From: Amycolatopsis sp. cg9
GTDB taxonomy: Bacteria > Actinomycetota > Actinomycetes > Mycobacteriales > Pseudonocardiaceae
Assembly (NCBI RefSeq): GCF_041346945.1
Contig: NZ_CP166850.1
Location: forward strand, 8,602,501-8,666,500
Length of the DNA: 64,000 bases
Reading direction: 5' to 3'
Shown here piece after piece: positions 53,973-63,260 of the stretch (its first letter is position 1; every line of letters begins with the position of its first letter). The notes beneath the pieces are model-generated. The model worked only from the letters and a program-made list of their open reading frames with translations. It was not told the DNA's origin and made no database searches. The translations under genes and the position numbers were made by a program.

Positions 53973-54850
53973 TTACGACGGCCAGCTGTGGAAACCCCGC
54001 CCCGTCTTGCGGCCCAGCTCCCCCGCCGCCACCTTGTCGCGCAGCAGCCGCGGGGGTGCGAAGCGTTCGCCGAGCGTTTTGTGCAGGTATTCGGCGATGG
54101 CCAGCCGGACGTCCAGGCCGACGAGGTCGGTGGAGCGCAGCGGGCCCATCGGGTGGCGGTACCCCAGCTCCATGGCGTCGTCGATCGCTTCCGCGTCGGC
54201 GACGCCCTCCTCGAGCATGCGGATCGCCTCCAGGCCGAGCAGGACGCCCAGGCGGCTGGTGGCGAAGCCGGGCGAGTCGCGCACGAGCACGTCGGTCTTG
54301 CCGAGGTCGCGGACCCACTCGCGGACGCGGTGCACGACTCCGTCCGCGGTGCCGGGCGCGTGGACCACTTCGACCAGCTTCGACGCCGGGACCGGGTTGA
54401 AGAAGTGCATGCCGACGAACCGGGCGGGGACGCGTAGCGCCGCGCCCAGCTCGGCGATCGACAGCGAGCTCGTGTTGCTCGCCAGCACCGTGCGGTCGCC
54501 GACCACGGCCTCGGCACGGGTCAGGACGTCGATCTTCAGGTCCGCGCGCTCGGGCACGGCCTCGACGACCAGGTCCGCGTCCGCGGGCAGCCGGTCGACG
54601 CCGTCGACGACGTCCAGCCGCGCGAGCACCGCGGCCGGGTCGGTGGTGAGCTTCCCGCGGCCGGCGGCTTTGGCCAGGCCGTCGGCCAGCCGCGCGCGAG
54701 CGGCTTCGGCGGCCTCCGCGCCGCTTTCGACCACCGAGACGCGGGCGCCGCGGGTGGCGAAGACCTGGGCGATCCCGGCGCCCATCCGGCCGCCGCCGAT
54801 CACCCCGACCGTGGCCGGGGCCTGCTGGTCGGCCTGCACCGTTTCCGCCT

Positions 54851-54854
<4 letters not shown>
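53973..54854 (-). CDS. 3-hydroxyacyl-CoA (3-hydroxybutyryl-CoA) dehydrogenase
   Basis: The protein has 293 aa, and GTG 54854 overlaps the thiolase stop. It has the NAD-binding [14 protein letters not shown] near the start, [12 protein letters not shown], and GMHFFNPVP with the catalytic His, followed by the C-terminal helical domain ([34 protein letters not shown]). It oxidises (S)-3-hydroxyacyl-CoA to 3-oxoacyl-CoA, and is paired with the thiolase for short-chain beta-oxidation or the reverse. Confidence 0.93.
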
Positions 54855-56071
<1,217 letters not shown>

Positions 56072-56125
56072 CTGCGCTCCTCTTGACCTCCGGCAGGCGG
56101 CACCCTTGCCCGGCTGACATTGTTT

Positions 56126-56139
56126 ACCGTCCATTCGGT
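56126..56139. promoter_or_regulatory. Likely TetR operator (ACCG-N6-CGGT)
   Basis: ACCG TCCATT CGGT is an inverted repeat between the thiolase start (56071) and the TetR start (56247). Extended half-sites TTTACCG/CGGTCAG resemble operators of fatty-acid-type TetR repressors. Probably autoregulatory and controlling the thiolase operon. Confidence 0.55.
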
Positions 56140-56246
56140 CAGTTAGCAAGGGTGCGGAGTCCCGGATCCCGACCCGTGCGCAGCGGAGTGCCGGGCACCG
56201 GGCGTCTCGGCATCGACCGGCGGTGACCCCTTGCGACAATGTCGGC

Positions 56247-56858
56247 ATGGCCGACACAGCGACGAACCGGACCGCCCGGCGCGGGCGACCCGGGTACGAC
56301 CTGGAATCCCTGCTGCGCGTGGCGGTTTCGGCGTTCACCGAGCGCGGCTTCGACGGCACCAGCATGGAAGACCTCTCCCGCAAGCTCGGCATCTCGAAGT
56401 CGGCGATCTACCACCACGTGCCGAGCAAGGACGAACTGCTGCGGCTGGCGGTGAACCGCGCGCTGGACGGGCTGTTCGCCGAAGCGGCGGCACTGGCGGA
56501 GTTCGACGGCCGGGCGGTCGACCGGCTCGAGCACCTCGTGCGCGCGAGCGTCGGCGTCCTGATCGGCCAGCTGCCGTTCGTGACCCTGCTGCTGCGCATC
56601 CGCGGCAACACCAAGGTGGAACGCGCGGCGCTGGCCCGGCGCAAGGAGTTCGACCGGATCGTCGCGGACCTCGTGCGCGAGGCCGCCGCCGACGGCGACC
56701 TGCGCCCCGACATCGACCCGGACGTTTCCGCGCGCCTGCTGTTCGGCCTGGTCAACTCGGTGACGGAGTGGTACCGGCCCCGTGGCGGCACCTCGGCCGC
56801 GGCGATCGCGGACGCGGTCACCGCGGTGGCGTTCGACGGCCTGCGCCGGCACCCCTGA
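56247..56858 (+). CDS. TetR-family repressor
   Basis: The protein has 203 aa. ATG 56247 is preferred; a GTG at 56223 is in frame. The N-terminal HTH is [32 protein letters not shown], followed by an all-helical ligand domain. It is similar in type to PaaR- or FadR-like acyl-CoA-responsive repressors. It is divergent from thiolase and dehydrogenase genes, with an ACCG-N6-CGGT dyad in the gap. The effector is probably an acyl-CoA (inference). Confidence 0.9.
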   Translation: MADTATNRTARRGRPGYDLESLLRVAVSAFTERGFDGTSMEDLSRKLGISKSAIYHHVPSKDELLRLAVNRALDGLFAEAAALAEFDGRAVDRLEHLVRASVGVLIGQLPFVTLLLRIRGNTKVERAALARRKEFDRIVADLVREAAADGDLRPDIDPDVSARLLFGLVNSVTEWYRPRGGTSAAAIADAVTAVAFDGLRRHP

Positions 56859-56955
56859 GCGCGCAGCGCGCCGGCCGGGGGAAAACCGGTGGCGGGCCAC
56901 CACGGCCGCTGCTACCTTCCCGGGAGCCGTGCGAGAGACCGAGGAGGTGGTACCC

Positions 56956-57006
56956 GTGGACCAGACGACGTGGGTGCTCCCCTCCGGGGTCACGGTCGGG
57001 CGATAG
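56956..57006 (+). CDS. Possible 16-codon leader peptide
   Basis: A very strong ribosome site (GAGGAGG, 56941-56947) precedes GTG 56956, which opens a 16-residue frame (VDQTTWVLPSGVTVGR) ending at TAG 57006. It stops 45 nt before the hydrolase ATG. No other use for that ribosome site is seen in the 193-bp gap 56859-57051. It may couple translation or act as an attenuator; or it could be chance. Confidence 0.35.
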   Translation: MDQTTWVLPSGVTVGR

Positions 57007-57051
57007 GTCGCCCGGGAGCGCCGTTCACCAGCACTCCCGGAAGGCACGACC

Positions 57052-57783
57052 ATGCACTTCACTTCCGAACAACGCCTCGGCGACGGTGTCCTCGAGCGCG
57101 CGTTCACCCTCGGCGAGGTCCCCGGCATCCTGTGGACGCCCGAGCCCGCGACCGGGCCGGTTCCCCTGATCCTGCTCGGCCACCCCGGCGGCCTGCCGAA
57201 GATGTACCCCCGGCTGGCGGCCCGGGCCCGGCACTCCGTGGCGGACGGCTACGCCGCGGCCACCATCGAGCTGCCCGGCAGCGGCGACCGGCCCCGGCTC
57301 CCCGCCGTCGACGCGGCCCGCGCCGACCTGCGCCGGGCACTGGCGGCCGGTGAGCCGGTCGGCGACGACGTCGTCGACCGGCTCGTCCTGCCGCTGGTCG
57401 ACCAGGCGGTCCCGGAGTGGCGGGCCACGCTGGACGCCCTCCTGGAACTCCCCGGGATCGACGGCCCGGTCGGGTTCGCGGGCGGGGTGATCGCCGTCGC
57501 CGTGCGGCTCGCGGTGGTCGAGCCGCGCATCTCGGCCGCGGTCCTGTTCGCCGGGAGTTACGTGCCGCGGAGCATCATCGAGGAGGCCCGGCAGGTCACC
57601 ACCCCGCTGCTGGTCCTGCTGCAGTGGGACGACGAAGGCAACGACCGGCAGCTCGCCCTGGACCTGTTCGACGCCTTCGGGACCGGGGAAAAGACGTTGC
57701 ACGCCAACACGGGCGGGCACACGGGCGTCCCGGCGTTCGAGGGGGATGACGGGAGCCGGTTCTTCGCCCGGCACCTGAAGTGA
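57052..57783 (+). CDS. Alpha/beta-hydrolase-fold protein lacking the nucleophilic serine
   Basis: The protein has 243 aa. The fold is recognisable from ILLGHPGG (oxyanion strand), a nucleophile-elbow position, LVLLQWDDEGNDRQLALDLF (acid) and the late TGGHTGVP (His). At the elbow GFAGG replaces GxSxG, so no Ser or Cys nucleophile is present. It may be a degenerate enzyme, a non-hydrolytic member or a binding protein. The short frame upstream may control it. It converges with the DinB-like gene across a strong hairpin. Confidence 0.72.
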   Translation: MHFTSEQRLGDGVLERAFTLGEVPGILWTPEPATGPVPLILLGHPGGLPKMYPRLAARARHSVADGYAAATIELPGSGDRPRLPAVDAARADLRRALAAGEPVGDDVVDRLVLPLVDQAVPEWRATLDALLELPGIDGPVGFAGGVIAVAVRLAVVEPRISAAVLFAGSYVPRSIIEEARQVTTPLLVLLQWDDEGNDRQLALDLFDAFGTGEKTLHANTGGHTGVPAFEGDDGSRFFARHLK

Positions 57784-57790
57784 GGCGGGG

Positions 57791-57828
57791 CCGCCAGGCC
57801 GGCCCGGCCGGCCCGGCCGGCCTGGCGG
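57791..57828. terminator. Palindromic GC-rich bidirectional terminator
   Basis: CCGCCAGGCCGGCC at 57791-57804 pairs with GGCCGGCCTGGCGG at 57815-57828 (14-bp stem; the loop itself is GGCCGG-rich). It lies between the convergent stops at 57783 and 57835. Confidence 0.65.
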
Positions 57829-57834
57829 TTCCCG

Positions 57835-58608
57835 TCAGAAACCGGGGAACACCCGGCGCAGGTCGTCGAGCGTGACACTCCCCCCGACGCTGACCCCCTG
57901 GTCGTACGGCGCCTTGAGCCGGCCGCTGAGCAACCGGACGAACGCTTCCGCCGGCCCGTCGAACGTCGCGGATGGCGCCTCCAGGTGGTCGACCACGGTG
58001 ACCGCGTCATCGATCACCAATCCCCCGCCGGGAACCGCGACGGAAACCGGGTTCGCCAGCTCGGCGGGCTTCGCCAGGAAGCTCAGCATGAAGCCGACCG
58101 GCCCGGCAAGGAGATCGAGGAGCACCTCGGCCGAGCCGGCGTCCACGCCGGCGTCCGGGTCGACGGCCACGCGCACGTCCCACGAGTGGTTGGCCACCTC
58201 GCTGAGCCGCATGCCCAGCGCCGTCACCAGCGGCACCGGCTCCGGCAGGAAGCCCAGGTCCACCGTCAGCGACGAACGCTGCTCGGGCGTGAGCGCCTCG
58301 ACCGTTTCGAGCCAGCGGCCGTTGTGCTCCAGGAAGCCCTCGGCCTGCGCGCGCGGCGTGGCCGAGTCCCAGCGGGCCCAGATCGTCTGGTTGTCTTCGA
58401 CGGCCACGGTCTCCCCGGCGGCCCGGAGGATCGGCGCGCGGCCGATTTCGGCACCGCTGCCGAGGTGGGAAAGCGCCTGCGCGACCGTCCATTCCGCGGC
58501 ACCGCTGGTCTTGGTGAGCTGCTCGTCGGTGAGGGTCCGGGCGAGGCCGGCGAGCACGTCGTGCTCGGCCCGGAGGGCGGCGATCGTGCGATCCACGAGT
58601 TGGTCCAT
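57835..58608 (-). CDS. DinB/mycothiol-dependent maleylpyruvate-isomerase-like protein
   Basis: The protein has 257 aa. ATG 58608 gives the normal start (MDQLVDRTIAALRAEHDVLAGLARTL). It has a four-helix bundle with candidate metal ligands in ALSHLGSG and EVANHSWDVRVA, as in the actinobacterial MDMPI/DinB_2 superfamily, then a C-terminal domain (FVRLLSGRLKAPYD). Family members are thiol-dependent transferases or isomerases using mycothiol. Substrate unknown. Confidence 0.8.
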   Translation of the reverse strand: MDQLVDRTIAALRAEHDVLAGLARTLTDEQLTKTSGAAEWTVAQALSHLGSGAEIGRAPILRAAGETVAVEDNQTIWARWDSATPRAQAEGFLEHNGRWLETVEALTPEQRSSLTVDLGFLPEPVPLVTALGMRLSEVANHSWDVRVAVDPDAGVDAGSAEVLLDLLAGPVGFMLSFLAKPAELANPVSVAVPGGGLVIDDAVTVVDHLEAPSATFDGPAEAFVRLLSGRLKAPYDQGVSVGGSVTLDDLRRVFPGF

Positions 58609-58684
58609 GCCCAGCTCAACTCCCGGACCGCCGCGTGTGTTCCACCGATCACCGCGCGCGATGTGCCGACCGCCACCTTTCCAG

Positions 58685-58713
58685 TTAGGTAAGCCTGACC
58701 TTATTGTTCTCGC
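58685..58713 (+). promoter_or_regulatory. Iron box (IdeR/DmdR1-type) overlapping a leaderless promoter
   Basis: TTAGGTAAGCCTGACCTTA (58685-58703) matches the consensus TTAGGTTAGGCTAACCTAA at 15 of 19 positions. The -10-like TATTGT (58702-58707) ends 6 nt before the GTG start at 58714, so the transcript is probably leaderless. With iron, the repressor should cover the promoter and shut off the uptake operon. Confidence 0.82.
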
Positions 58714-59553
58714 GTGTCCCACGTCCCCCACCTCGCCGGCACCGGTGTCGACGCCCGCGAGATCGACGTCGCCTACGGCAGCGACGTCGTCGTGCGCGCC
58801 GCGTCCGTCTCCCTGCACGCGGGCAGCGTGACCGCGCTGATCGGCCCGAACGGCAGCGGCAAGTCGACGCTGCTGCGCGCGCTGGCGCGGCTGCACCCCC
58901 CGGTCGCCGGCTCGGTCACCTTCGCCGACGGGGCGGACTTGCGGGCACTGTCCGGAAAGGACATCGCCAAGCGGATCACCTTGCTGTCGCAGCAGCGGAC
59001 GGCGCCGGGCGGCGTGTGCGTCCGCGAGCTCGTCGAGTTCGGCAGGCACCCGCACCGGTCCCGCTGGGGCGGCCGCGACCCCGAAGGCCCCGCCGCCGTC
59101 GAGCGCGCGCTGGAGCTGACCGGCCTGACCGCGCTCGCCGACCGGCCGGTGCAAGCGCTCTCCGGCGGCCAGGCGCAGCGCGTGTGGCTCGCGAGCTGCC
59201 TGGCGCAGGACACCGCGCTGCTGCTGCTCGACGAACCCACGACCTTCCTCGACCTGCGCTACCAGGTGGAGATCCTCGACGTCGTCCGCGACCTCGCCGA
59301 CCACCACGGCGTCGGGGTCGGCGTGGTGCTGCACGACCTCGACCAAGCCGCGGCGGTCGCCGACCGGGTGCTGCTGCTCGAGGACGGCCGGGTCACCGCC
59401 GAGGGCGCCCCCGCCGAAGTGCTGACCGCGGCGAACCTCAGCCGGGCCTACGGCATCCGCGTCGACGTCGCGCTCGACCCGGCCGACGGGCGGATCCACG
59501 CCCGCGCGGTGGGCCGCTTCAACGACACAGCACCGCGTACCGCGTCGGTCTGA
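58714..59553 (+). CDS. ABC transporter ATPase for ferric siderophore uptake
   Basis: The protein has 279 aa. Walker A is GPNGSGKST, the signature is LSGGQAQRVW, Walker B is LLLLDEPTTFLDL, and the switch His is in LHDLDQA. It is the FepC/FhuC type. GTG 58714 follows an iron box directly. With the lipoprotein and fused permease downstream it forms a complete importer. The cognate siderophore is unknown; the NRPS cluster is 20 kb away and shows no iron box or obvious iron ligands. Confidence 0.92.
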   Translation: MSHVPHLAGTGVDAREIDVAYGSDVVVRAASVSLHAGSVTALIGPNGSGKSTLLRALARLHPPVAGSVTFADGADLRALSGKDIAKRITLLSQQRTAPGGVCVRELVEFGRHPHRSRWGGRDPEGPAAVERALELTGLTALADRPVQALSGGQAQRVWLASCLAQDTALLLLDEPTTFLDLRYQVEILDVVRDLADHHGVGVGVVLHDLDQAAAVADRVLLLEDGRVTAEGAPAEVLTAANLSRAYGIRVDVALDPADGRIHARAVGRFNDTAPRTASV

Positions 59554-59588
59554 CCGGTCCGCCGTCATCGGAAACACCTAGGAGAAAC

Positions 59589-60566
59589 ATGCGGATCACC
59601 CGGATGATCCTCGGGCTGTCCGCGGCCGCCACGTTCTTCGTGGCCGCCTGCGGCACCACCGAGGAACCGACGAGCGCCGCCGCCACGAGCGGCGCCGGCG
59701 GCCCGGTCACGGTCGTCGACTCGCGCGGCAAGGAGGTGAAGCTGCCCCACCCGGCCAAGCGCGTCGCGGCGACCGAGTGGAACGGCGTCGAGCACCTGGT
59801 CTCGCTCGGCGTCATGCCGGTCGGCGTGTCCGACATCAAGGGCTACGGCCAGTGGGTGAGCGCCGAGAAGCTCGACGGCACCCCGAAGGACATCGGCACC
59901 CGCGGCGAACCGAGCCTCGACACGCTCGGCTCGCTGGGGCTGGACCTCGTGGTCGTCACCGACAGCGTGACCGAAGGGGCGCTCGAACAGATCGAGGCGA
60001 AGGTCCCGGTCATCGTCATCAACGGCGGCTCCGCGAAGGACCCGATCGCCGGGATGTACGCCGGCTTGGACGTGATCGCGAAGGCCACCGGTACCGAAGC
60101 CGAGGCCGCGCAGCTCAAATCCGAGTTCGAGCGGAAGCTCACCGCCGGCCGGGCCGAAGTGGAGAAGCTGGGCGCGCTGGGCCAGCAGGTCGCCTTCTCC
60201 GACGCCTACGTCACCTCCGGCTCGGTGAGCATCCGGCCCTACACCAAGGGCGCGCTGGTGTCCGCGGTGTTCGGCGAGCTCGGCCTCGAGACCGCGTGGC
60301 CGATGGACGGCGACCCCGCCTACGGACTCGCGCAGGCCGACGTCGAGGGCCTGACGAAGCTGCCCGACGTCCGGTTCTGGTACATCGCCAACAACGCCGA
60401 CGGCGACCCGTACCGGCAGGAGCTGGCGAACAACGCGATCTGGCAGAACCTCCCGTTCGTCAAGAGCGGCAAGGTGCACCGCTTCCCGGACTCCCTCTGG
60501 ATGTTCGGCGGGCCGAAGTCCATGGAGCAGTTCGTCGACGCGGCCGTCGGCGCGCTGAAGAACTAG
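59589..60566 (+). CDS. Ferric siderophore-binding lipoprotein
   Basis: The protein has 325 aa. ATG 59589 follows GGAGAAAC. Signal peptide with lipobox VAAC (Cys21). The mature part is a class III periplasmic-binding fold: VVDSRGKEVKLPHPAKRVAATEWNGVEHLVSLGVMPVG, GEPSLDTLGSLGLDLVV, DSLWMFGGPKSMEQFVD. It captures the ferric siderophore outside the membrane and passes it to the permease encoded 3 nt further on. Confidence 0.92.
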   Translation: MRITRMILGLSAAATFFVAACGTTEEPTSAAATSGAGGPVTVVDSRGKEVKLPHPAKRVAATEWNGVEHLVSLGVMPVGVSDIKGYGQWVSAEKLDGTPKDIGTRGEPSLDTLGSLGLDLVVVTDSVTEGALEQIEAKVPVIVINGGSAKDPIAGMYAGLDVIAKATGTEAEAAQLKSEFERKLTAGRAEVEKLGALGQQVAFSDAYVTSGSVSIRPYTKGALVSAVFGELGLETAWPMDGDPAYGLAQADVEGLTKLPDVRFWYIANNADGDPYRQELANNAIWQNLPFVKSGKVHRFPDSLWMFGGPKSMEQFVDAAVGALKN

Positions 60567-60568
60567 CG

Positions 60569-62665
60569 GTGCTCACCCTGACCAAGCCCGGCCCGCCCGC
60601 GGTCCGTCGCCGCGGGCGGGCGGCGCTGCTCGGGACCGGGCTCGCCGCCCTGCTCCTGCTCGGTTCGGCCCTGCACCTGACGCAGGGCACCGCGAGCGTC
60701 GACGCCTTCGACGTGCTGCGCCTGGTGTTCGGCGACGCGACCGGCGACACGACCGCGGTGGTCGTCGAGTCGCGGTTGCCGCGGCTGCTCGCGGCGCTGC
60801 TCGTCGGGGCCGCGCTCGGCGTGGCCGGCGCGGTGCTGCAGTCGGTGTCCCGCAACACCTTGGCGTCGCCGGACACGCTGGCCGTCAACGCCGGGGCGCA
60901 CCTCGCCGTCGTCGCCGTCGCCGCGTTCGGTGTTTCGCTGCCCCTGCTCGGCGCGACCGGGGTGGCGTTCGCGGGCGGGCTGGCCGCGGCCGTGTTCGTG
61001 CTCGCGCTGTCGGGCACCGGCGGCACCGGGATCGTGCGGCTGGTGCTGGCCGGCACCGCGATCGCACTGGCGCTGGTCTCCGTGACCCAGGTGCTCCTGC
61101 TGCTGTACGCCCAGGAAACCCGCGGCCTGTTCGCGTGGGGCGAGGGATCGCTGGAGCAGAACGGGCTCCGCGGTGTCGGCACGCTCGGCCCGCTCGTCGG
61201 CCTGGCGCTGGCCGCGCTGCTCGGCATGGCCCGGCGGCTCGACCTGGTCCACGTCGGCGACGACCACGCCCGGACGCTCGGGGTCCACGTGGGACGGGTC
61301 CGCGTCGCCGCGATCGCGCTGGCCGTGCTGCTGGCCGCGGCGGCGGTGACCCTGGCGGGTCCCATCGGCTTCGTCGGCCTCGCCGCGCCGGCACTGGCCC
61401 GGCTGCTCGCGCCGGTGGTGCCGGGCCTGCACCGGCACGCCGCGCTGCTCCCGTTCTCCGCGGCGCTGGGCGCGGCGCTGCTGCTGGGCGCCGACGTGCT
61501 GCTCCGCGCGATCGTCAGCCCGCAGCGCGCCCTGGAGGTGCCGACCGGCGTCGTGACGACGATCCTCGGCGCGCTCTTCCTCGTCGTGCTGGCCCGCACC
61601 GCCCGGATCACCTCGGCGACCGCCGAACCCCCGGCGGCCGGCGCGCGCGGCGGCGTGAGCGCGCTCCGGTACCGCGTGGTCCTGACCGTGCTGGCGCTCG
61701 CGACGGTCGGCGCCGCCGTGGGCGCGGTCCTGCTCGGGGACGCGAAACTGCTGCTGGGCGACGTCGTCAACTGGCTGTCCGGCCAGGCCGGCCCGATCGT
61801 CACCGGCGTGCTCGACACCCGCGTGCCCCGCGTGGTGGCCGCGCTCCTGGCGGGCGCGGCACTGGCGCTGGGCGGCGCGCTCACCCAGGCGGTCGCCCGC
61901 AACCCGCTGGCCGAACCGGGGATGATCGGGGTCGTCGGCGGGGCCGGCCTCGGCGCGGTCACCGTGATCACCCTGGTTTCCGGCGTCGGGTTCTGGACCC
62001 TGACCGGCGCCGCCGGCCTGGGCGCCGCGCTGGCGATGGCCGTGGTCTTCGCCGTGGCGGCCCGGGGCGGCTTCACGAGCGAACGCCTGGTGCTGATCGG
62101 CTTCGGCGTGCACGCGGCGACACAGGCGCTGGTGACGTTGCTGATCACGCTGTCCGACCCGTGGAACGAGACCAAGGCGCTGACCTGGCTGGGCGGCTCG
62201 ACCTACGGCCGGACCCTGCCGCACCTCGTGCCGATGGCGCTGGTGCTGGTCCTGGCGGTGCCCGTGCTGATCCGCCTGCGCCGCGAGCTCGACCTGCTGG
62301 CGCTGGACGACGAGACCCCACGGGTGCTGGGCGTGCCCGTCGCCCGGTCGCGCCTGCTGCTGCTCTCGTGCGCGGTGCTGCTCACGGGCGCGGCCGTCGC
62401 CGGCATCGGCGTGCTCACGTTCGTCGGCCTGGTCGCCCCGCACGCGGCCCGCGCGATCGTCGGCAGCCGGCACGCCCGCCTGCTCCCCGCGGCGGCGTTG
62501 CTGGGCGCACTCCTGGTGTGTGCGGCGGACACGCTCGGCCGCACGGTCATCGCCCCCGGCCAGCTCCCGGCCGGCCTGATGACCGCGATCATCGGCGCGC
62601 CGTACTTCGTGTGGCTCCTGTACCGGCACCGCCGTCAGGGCTCGGGCGGTTCCCGGCCGCACTAA
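60569..62665 (+). CDS. Fused double FecCD-type siderophore permease
   Basis: The protein has 698 aa, twice the usual FecCD length. GTG 60569 lies 3 nt after the lipoprotein stop. The two homologous halves (~1-345 and ~360-698) each have about ten membrane segments; GAVLQSVSRNTLASPDTLAVNAGA in the first corresponds to GALTQAVARNPLAEPGMIGVVGGA in the second. The GPIGFVGLAAPALARL and LTFVGLVAPHAARAI ATPase-coupling loops are both present. It is organised like FhuB, so a single chain forms the whole channel. Confidence 0.92.
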   Translation: MLTLTKPGPPAVRRRGRAALLGTGLAALLLLGSALHLTQGTASVDAFDVLRLVFGDATGDTTAVVVESRLPRLLAALLVGAALGVAGAVLQSVSRNTLASPDTLAVNAGAHLAVVAVAAFGVSLPLLGATGVAFAGGLAAAVFVLALSGTGGTGIVRLVLAGTAIALALVSVTQVLLLLYAQETRGLFAWGEGSLEQNGLRGVGTLGPLVGLALAALLGMARRLDLVHVGDDHARTLGVHVGRVRVAAIALAVLLAAAAVTLAGPIGFVGLAAPALARLLAPVVPGLHRHAALLPFSAALGAALLLGADVLLRAIVSPQRALEVPTGVVTTILGALFLVVLARTARITSATAEPPAAGARGGVSALRYRVVLTVLALATVGAAVGAVLLGDAKLLLGDVVNWLSGQAGPIVTGVLDTRVPRVVAALLAGAALALGGALTQAVARNPLAEPGMIGVVGGAGLGAVTVITLVSGVGFWTLTGAAGLGAALAMAVVFAVAARGGFTSERLVLIGFGVHAATQALVTLLITLSDPWNETKALTWLGGSTYGRTLPHLVPMALVLVLAVPVLIRLRRELDLLALDDETPRVLGVPVARSRLLLLSCAVLLTGAAVAGIGVLTFVGLVAPHAARAIVGSRHARLLPAAALLGALLVCAADTLGRTVIAPGQLPAGLMTAIIGAPYFVWLLYRHRRQGSGGSRPH

Positions 62666-62738
62666 ACCGCGGGACCGGGAAGCGCGTGTGCGACACCGAA
62701 CCCCGGAACAGCCGGGGCCCGGCACGAGGAGCACCGCG

Positions 62739-63233
62739 ATGTCGTTCAGCCGACGAGCCAGGCGAACCGGGGCGGCGGCCGTGGGCCTGGCCCTCGCCTT
62801 GACGTTGTCGCCGGCCACCCCGGCCGGCGCGGCGAGCGGGGCCGGTGGCGCGCCGGCGTCGGCCACCGCCGCGTCGCCGGTGTGCTCCGGCACCGCGGGG
62901 TGGGGAAAGATCGCCTACCAGGTTTGCGTCCGGTACAACTGCGACAGCGACAGCTGCTTGTCCCGCGGCTACCTCGGCCTGGTCAACCGGGCCACCAGCG
63001 CCCGCACCGTCCACTGGGAACTGGACACTTCCCTCTACTTCGACGGCACCGAGCCCATTTTCGACGACGGCGGCAGCGTCACGCTGGCCGCGGGCGAGCA
63101 GCGGACGATCTTCTCCGACTTCACCTACCAGGAACCGTGCGGCTCCAGGACCCGGGAGTGGCTCCGCATCCGGTACGACAGCGCCGGCTGGAGCCCGACG
63201 ATCTCCGTCTCGACCCTGGTCCCCTGCGCCTGA
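62739..63233 (+). CDS. Secreted Cys-rich protein of unknown function
   Basis: The protein has 164 aa. ATG 62739 has GAGGAG upstream. The signal peptide ends near PAGAAS. The mature part has six Cys (PVCSG, QVCVRYNC, DSCLSRG, EPCGS, VPCA), suggesting three disulfides, and is predicted beta-rich. I recognise no family. It follows the iron transporter by 73 nt but is not clearly in that operon. Confidence 0.7.
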   Translation: MSFSRRARRTGAAAVGLALALTLSPATPAGAASGAGGAPASATAASPVCSGTAGWGKIAYQVCVRYNCDSDSCLSRGYLGLVNRATSARTVHWELDTSLYFDGTEPIFDDGGSVTLAAGEQRTIFSDFTYQEPCGSRTREWLRIRYDSAGWSPTISVSTLVPCA

Positions 63234-63260
63234 CCACCCGGCCGGCGCTCCGCGAGCGGT

